Source: an uncultured Synechococcus sp.
Lineage (GTDB): Bacteria > Cyanobacteriota > Cyanobacteriia > PCC-6307 > Cyanobiaceae
Direction of reading: 5' to 3'
NCBI GenBank assembly: GCA_913061215.1
Contig: CAJXSQ010000007.1
Location: 1-33,489, forward strand
Length of the DNA: 33,489 bases
The notes under the pieces are model-generated. The model did no database searches, was not told where the DNA came from, and was given only the letters and a program-made list of their open reading frames with translations. Position numbers and translations under genes: made by a program. The stretch's first letter is position 1. Every line of letters starts with the position of its first letter. Below, in pieces: positions 32,799 to 33,489 of the stretch.

Positions 32799-32850
32799 CT
32801 GTCACAGCAGGGGCGACGATGCGGCAAAAGTCGGCCGGTCTTGTCACAAG
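32799..32850. promoter_or_regulatory. paired TGTCACA palindromes upstream of the secreted protein gene
   Basis: CTGTCACAG (32799-32807) and CTTGTCACAAG (32840-32850) are each palindromic around a central C, sharing TGTCACA. Their centres are 42 bases apart, about four helical turns. They lie in the 128-base gap between the minus operon and the + gene at 32906 and could bind a dimeric regulator. No regulator is identified. Confidence 0.45.
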
Positions 32851-32864
32851 TCGCTGCTACGGAG

Positions 32865-32893
32865 CTGACAGGCCCGGGCTCGGCATCTATGTA
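32865..32893 (+). promoter_or_regulatory. possible promoter of the 32906 gene
   Basis: CTGACA (32865-32870), 17 bases, then TATGTA (32888-32893) match a sigma70-type promoter 5/6 and 4/6. The predicted start near 32900 leaves almost no leader before the ATG at 32906, which is a weakness; a leaderless or misplaced call is possible. Confidence 0.35.
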
Positions 32894-32905
32894 TTGGGGG
32901 TCAGG

Positions 32906-33489
32906 ATGTCAATCCCAATGTTGAAGCTGCTCGCCGGTCTGGCCGGTGCAAGCGTCGTTCTTGCCGGCGCCGCTCAGGCCATCCCCCTCACCGCCCGCAC
33001 CGTCTGCGTGAACTGCGTCGGCCCCCGTTCCGACGTGCTCAACCCCCTCGACGGCACCAACGACACCCCGGTTCCCGGCGGTCTGGTGCGTCGTTCCGGC
33101 TACACCTACGACGAGCTGGAAGCCGGCCTGTCCAAGAACTACTCCGTGGATGTGGTCGCCGTTGCCGACTTCCTCTACAGCGACAAAGGCGTGCAGTTCC
33201 TCAAGGACAGCATCGGCCAGAACAACTACACCCCCTACTACAGCCAGCAGAACGCCCTGCAGGCCGTGCGCAGCGCCATCATCCTCGATTCCGTGGATGG
33301 CAAGCTCTCCGGCTTCGGCATGATGAACCTGCTGCCCGTGGATGAGCGCCTCCAGGGCGCCATGAACGTCTGCAACGTGGACGCCAGCAACACCGAGCGC
33401 AAGACCTCCCTGCTCAGCTGGTACGTGAACACCCCCGCCTGCATCGCCGCCTACACCCAGGTGACCCAGTCGGCTCCCGCCGCTGCTCC
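32906..33489 (+). CDS. secreted protein, DUF1400-like N-terminal region (cut by window edge)
   Basis: Open frame of 194 codons running off the 3' end; it is absent from the track because no stop is reached. MSIPMLKLLAGLAGASVVLAGAAQAIPLTA carries a signal peptide with cleavage near AQA-IP. The mature part, GYTYDELEAGLSKNYSVDVVAVADFLYSDKGVQFLKDSIGQNN...NALQAVRSAIILDSVDGKLSGFGMMNLLPV, resembles the DUF1400 pattern found before cyanobacterial alpha/beta hydrolase domains (FLYs..G..lL...ALRaAlil....g.lt....l.P). No catalytic serine is in view. Cysteines in CVNC and later may pair. The window truncates it, not a mutation. Confidence 0.85.
   Translation, partial: MSIPMLKLLAGLAGASVVLAGAAQAIPLTARTVCVNCVGPRSDVLNPLDGTNDTPVPGGLVRRSGYTYDELEAGLSKNYSVDVVAVADFLYSDKGVQFLKDSIGQNNYTPYYSQQNALQAVRSAIILDSVDGKLSGFGMMNLLPVDERLQGAMNVCNVDASNTERKTSLLSWYVNTPACIAAYTQVTQSAPAAA

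Noticed and set aside
33238-33444. 68-aa - strand ORF at the right end
   Set aside because: Opposes the secreted-protein frame that has a signal peptide and family-like pattern.

Overview
The window reads as a high-GC picocyanobacterial chromosome (Cyanobium or freshwater/euryhaline Synechococcus type). It carries petN (cytochrome b6f), psaK (photosystem I), thf1/psb29, several cyanobacterial DUF families (DUF1830, DUF2103, DUF2499, DUF3593, DUF2256), a cyanobacterial-style OMP decarboxylase-OPRT fusion and a Nif11-type peptide precursor. Genes are tightly packed, GTG/TTG starts are frequent, and HIP1 octamers (GCGATCGC) are nearly absent: I noticed two, both inside ftsH. I saw no tRNA, rRNA, transposase, integrase or CRISPR. 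The species is an inference from style and gene set.

Layout. 1-4148: recQ (-) diverges from a lone sugar-type ABC permease (+), then purK (+). 4149-4653: a less GC-rich island with palindromes and a gene for a Nif11-leader peptide ending in a Cys/Ser/Thr-containing core; no modification enzyme is in view. 4654-5216: DUF2103 and clpS (-). 5292-8093: a + operon petN, 62-aa membrane protein, cofH (FO synthase half) and an unknown membrane-anchored protein. 8086-11688: thf1 (-), clpP (+), a 58-aa DUF2256 zinc-ribbon gene missing from the ORF track, a strong terminator, and ftsH (-), so protein quality-control genes relevant to thylakoids are clustered. 11772-14885 (-): DUF1830, a MacB-type permease and pyruvate kinase. 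14946-15814 (+): a MazG-like pyrophosphohydrolase and a secreted protein. 15808-18280 (-): yggT, scpB, ilvA. 18399-21495 (+): dxs overlapping a lycopene-cyclase/geranylgeranyl-reductase-like flavoprotein. 21501-24134 (-): psaK, the DUF3593/DUF2499 pair, a DOMON-like protein and an APH/NahK-like kinase. 24215-24869 (-): two small unknown proteins. 24957-29409 (-): a five-gene operon, pyrF-pyrE fusion, lipoprotein, ABC ATPase and two ABC-2 permeases. 29492-32777 (-): a membrane/protease operon (two small proteins, a PCC-glutaredoxin fusion, an unknown protein, rhomboid protease, zinc metallopeptidase). 32906-end (+): a secreted DUF1400-like protein cut by the window edge.

The most interesting items are the orphan Nif11-type precursor in its AT-richer island, the PCC-glutaredoxin fusion inside a membrane-protease operon, the petN-cofH operon, the ABC exporter locked to pyrimidine synthesis, and the DOMON-kinase translationally coupled pair. 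Most long ORFs in the track that oppose these genes are high-GC shadows.
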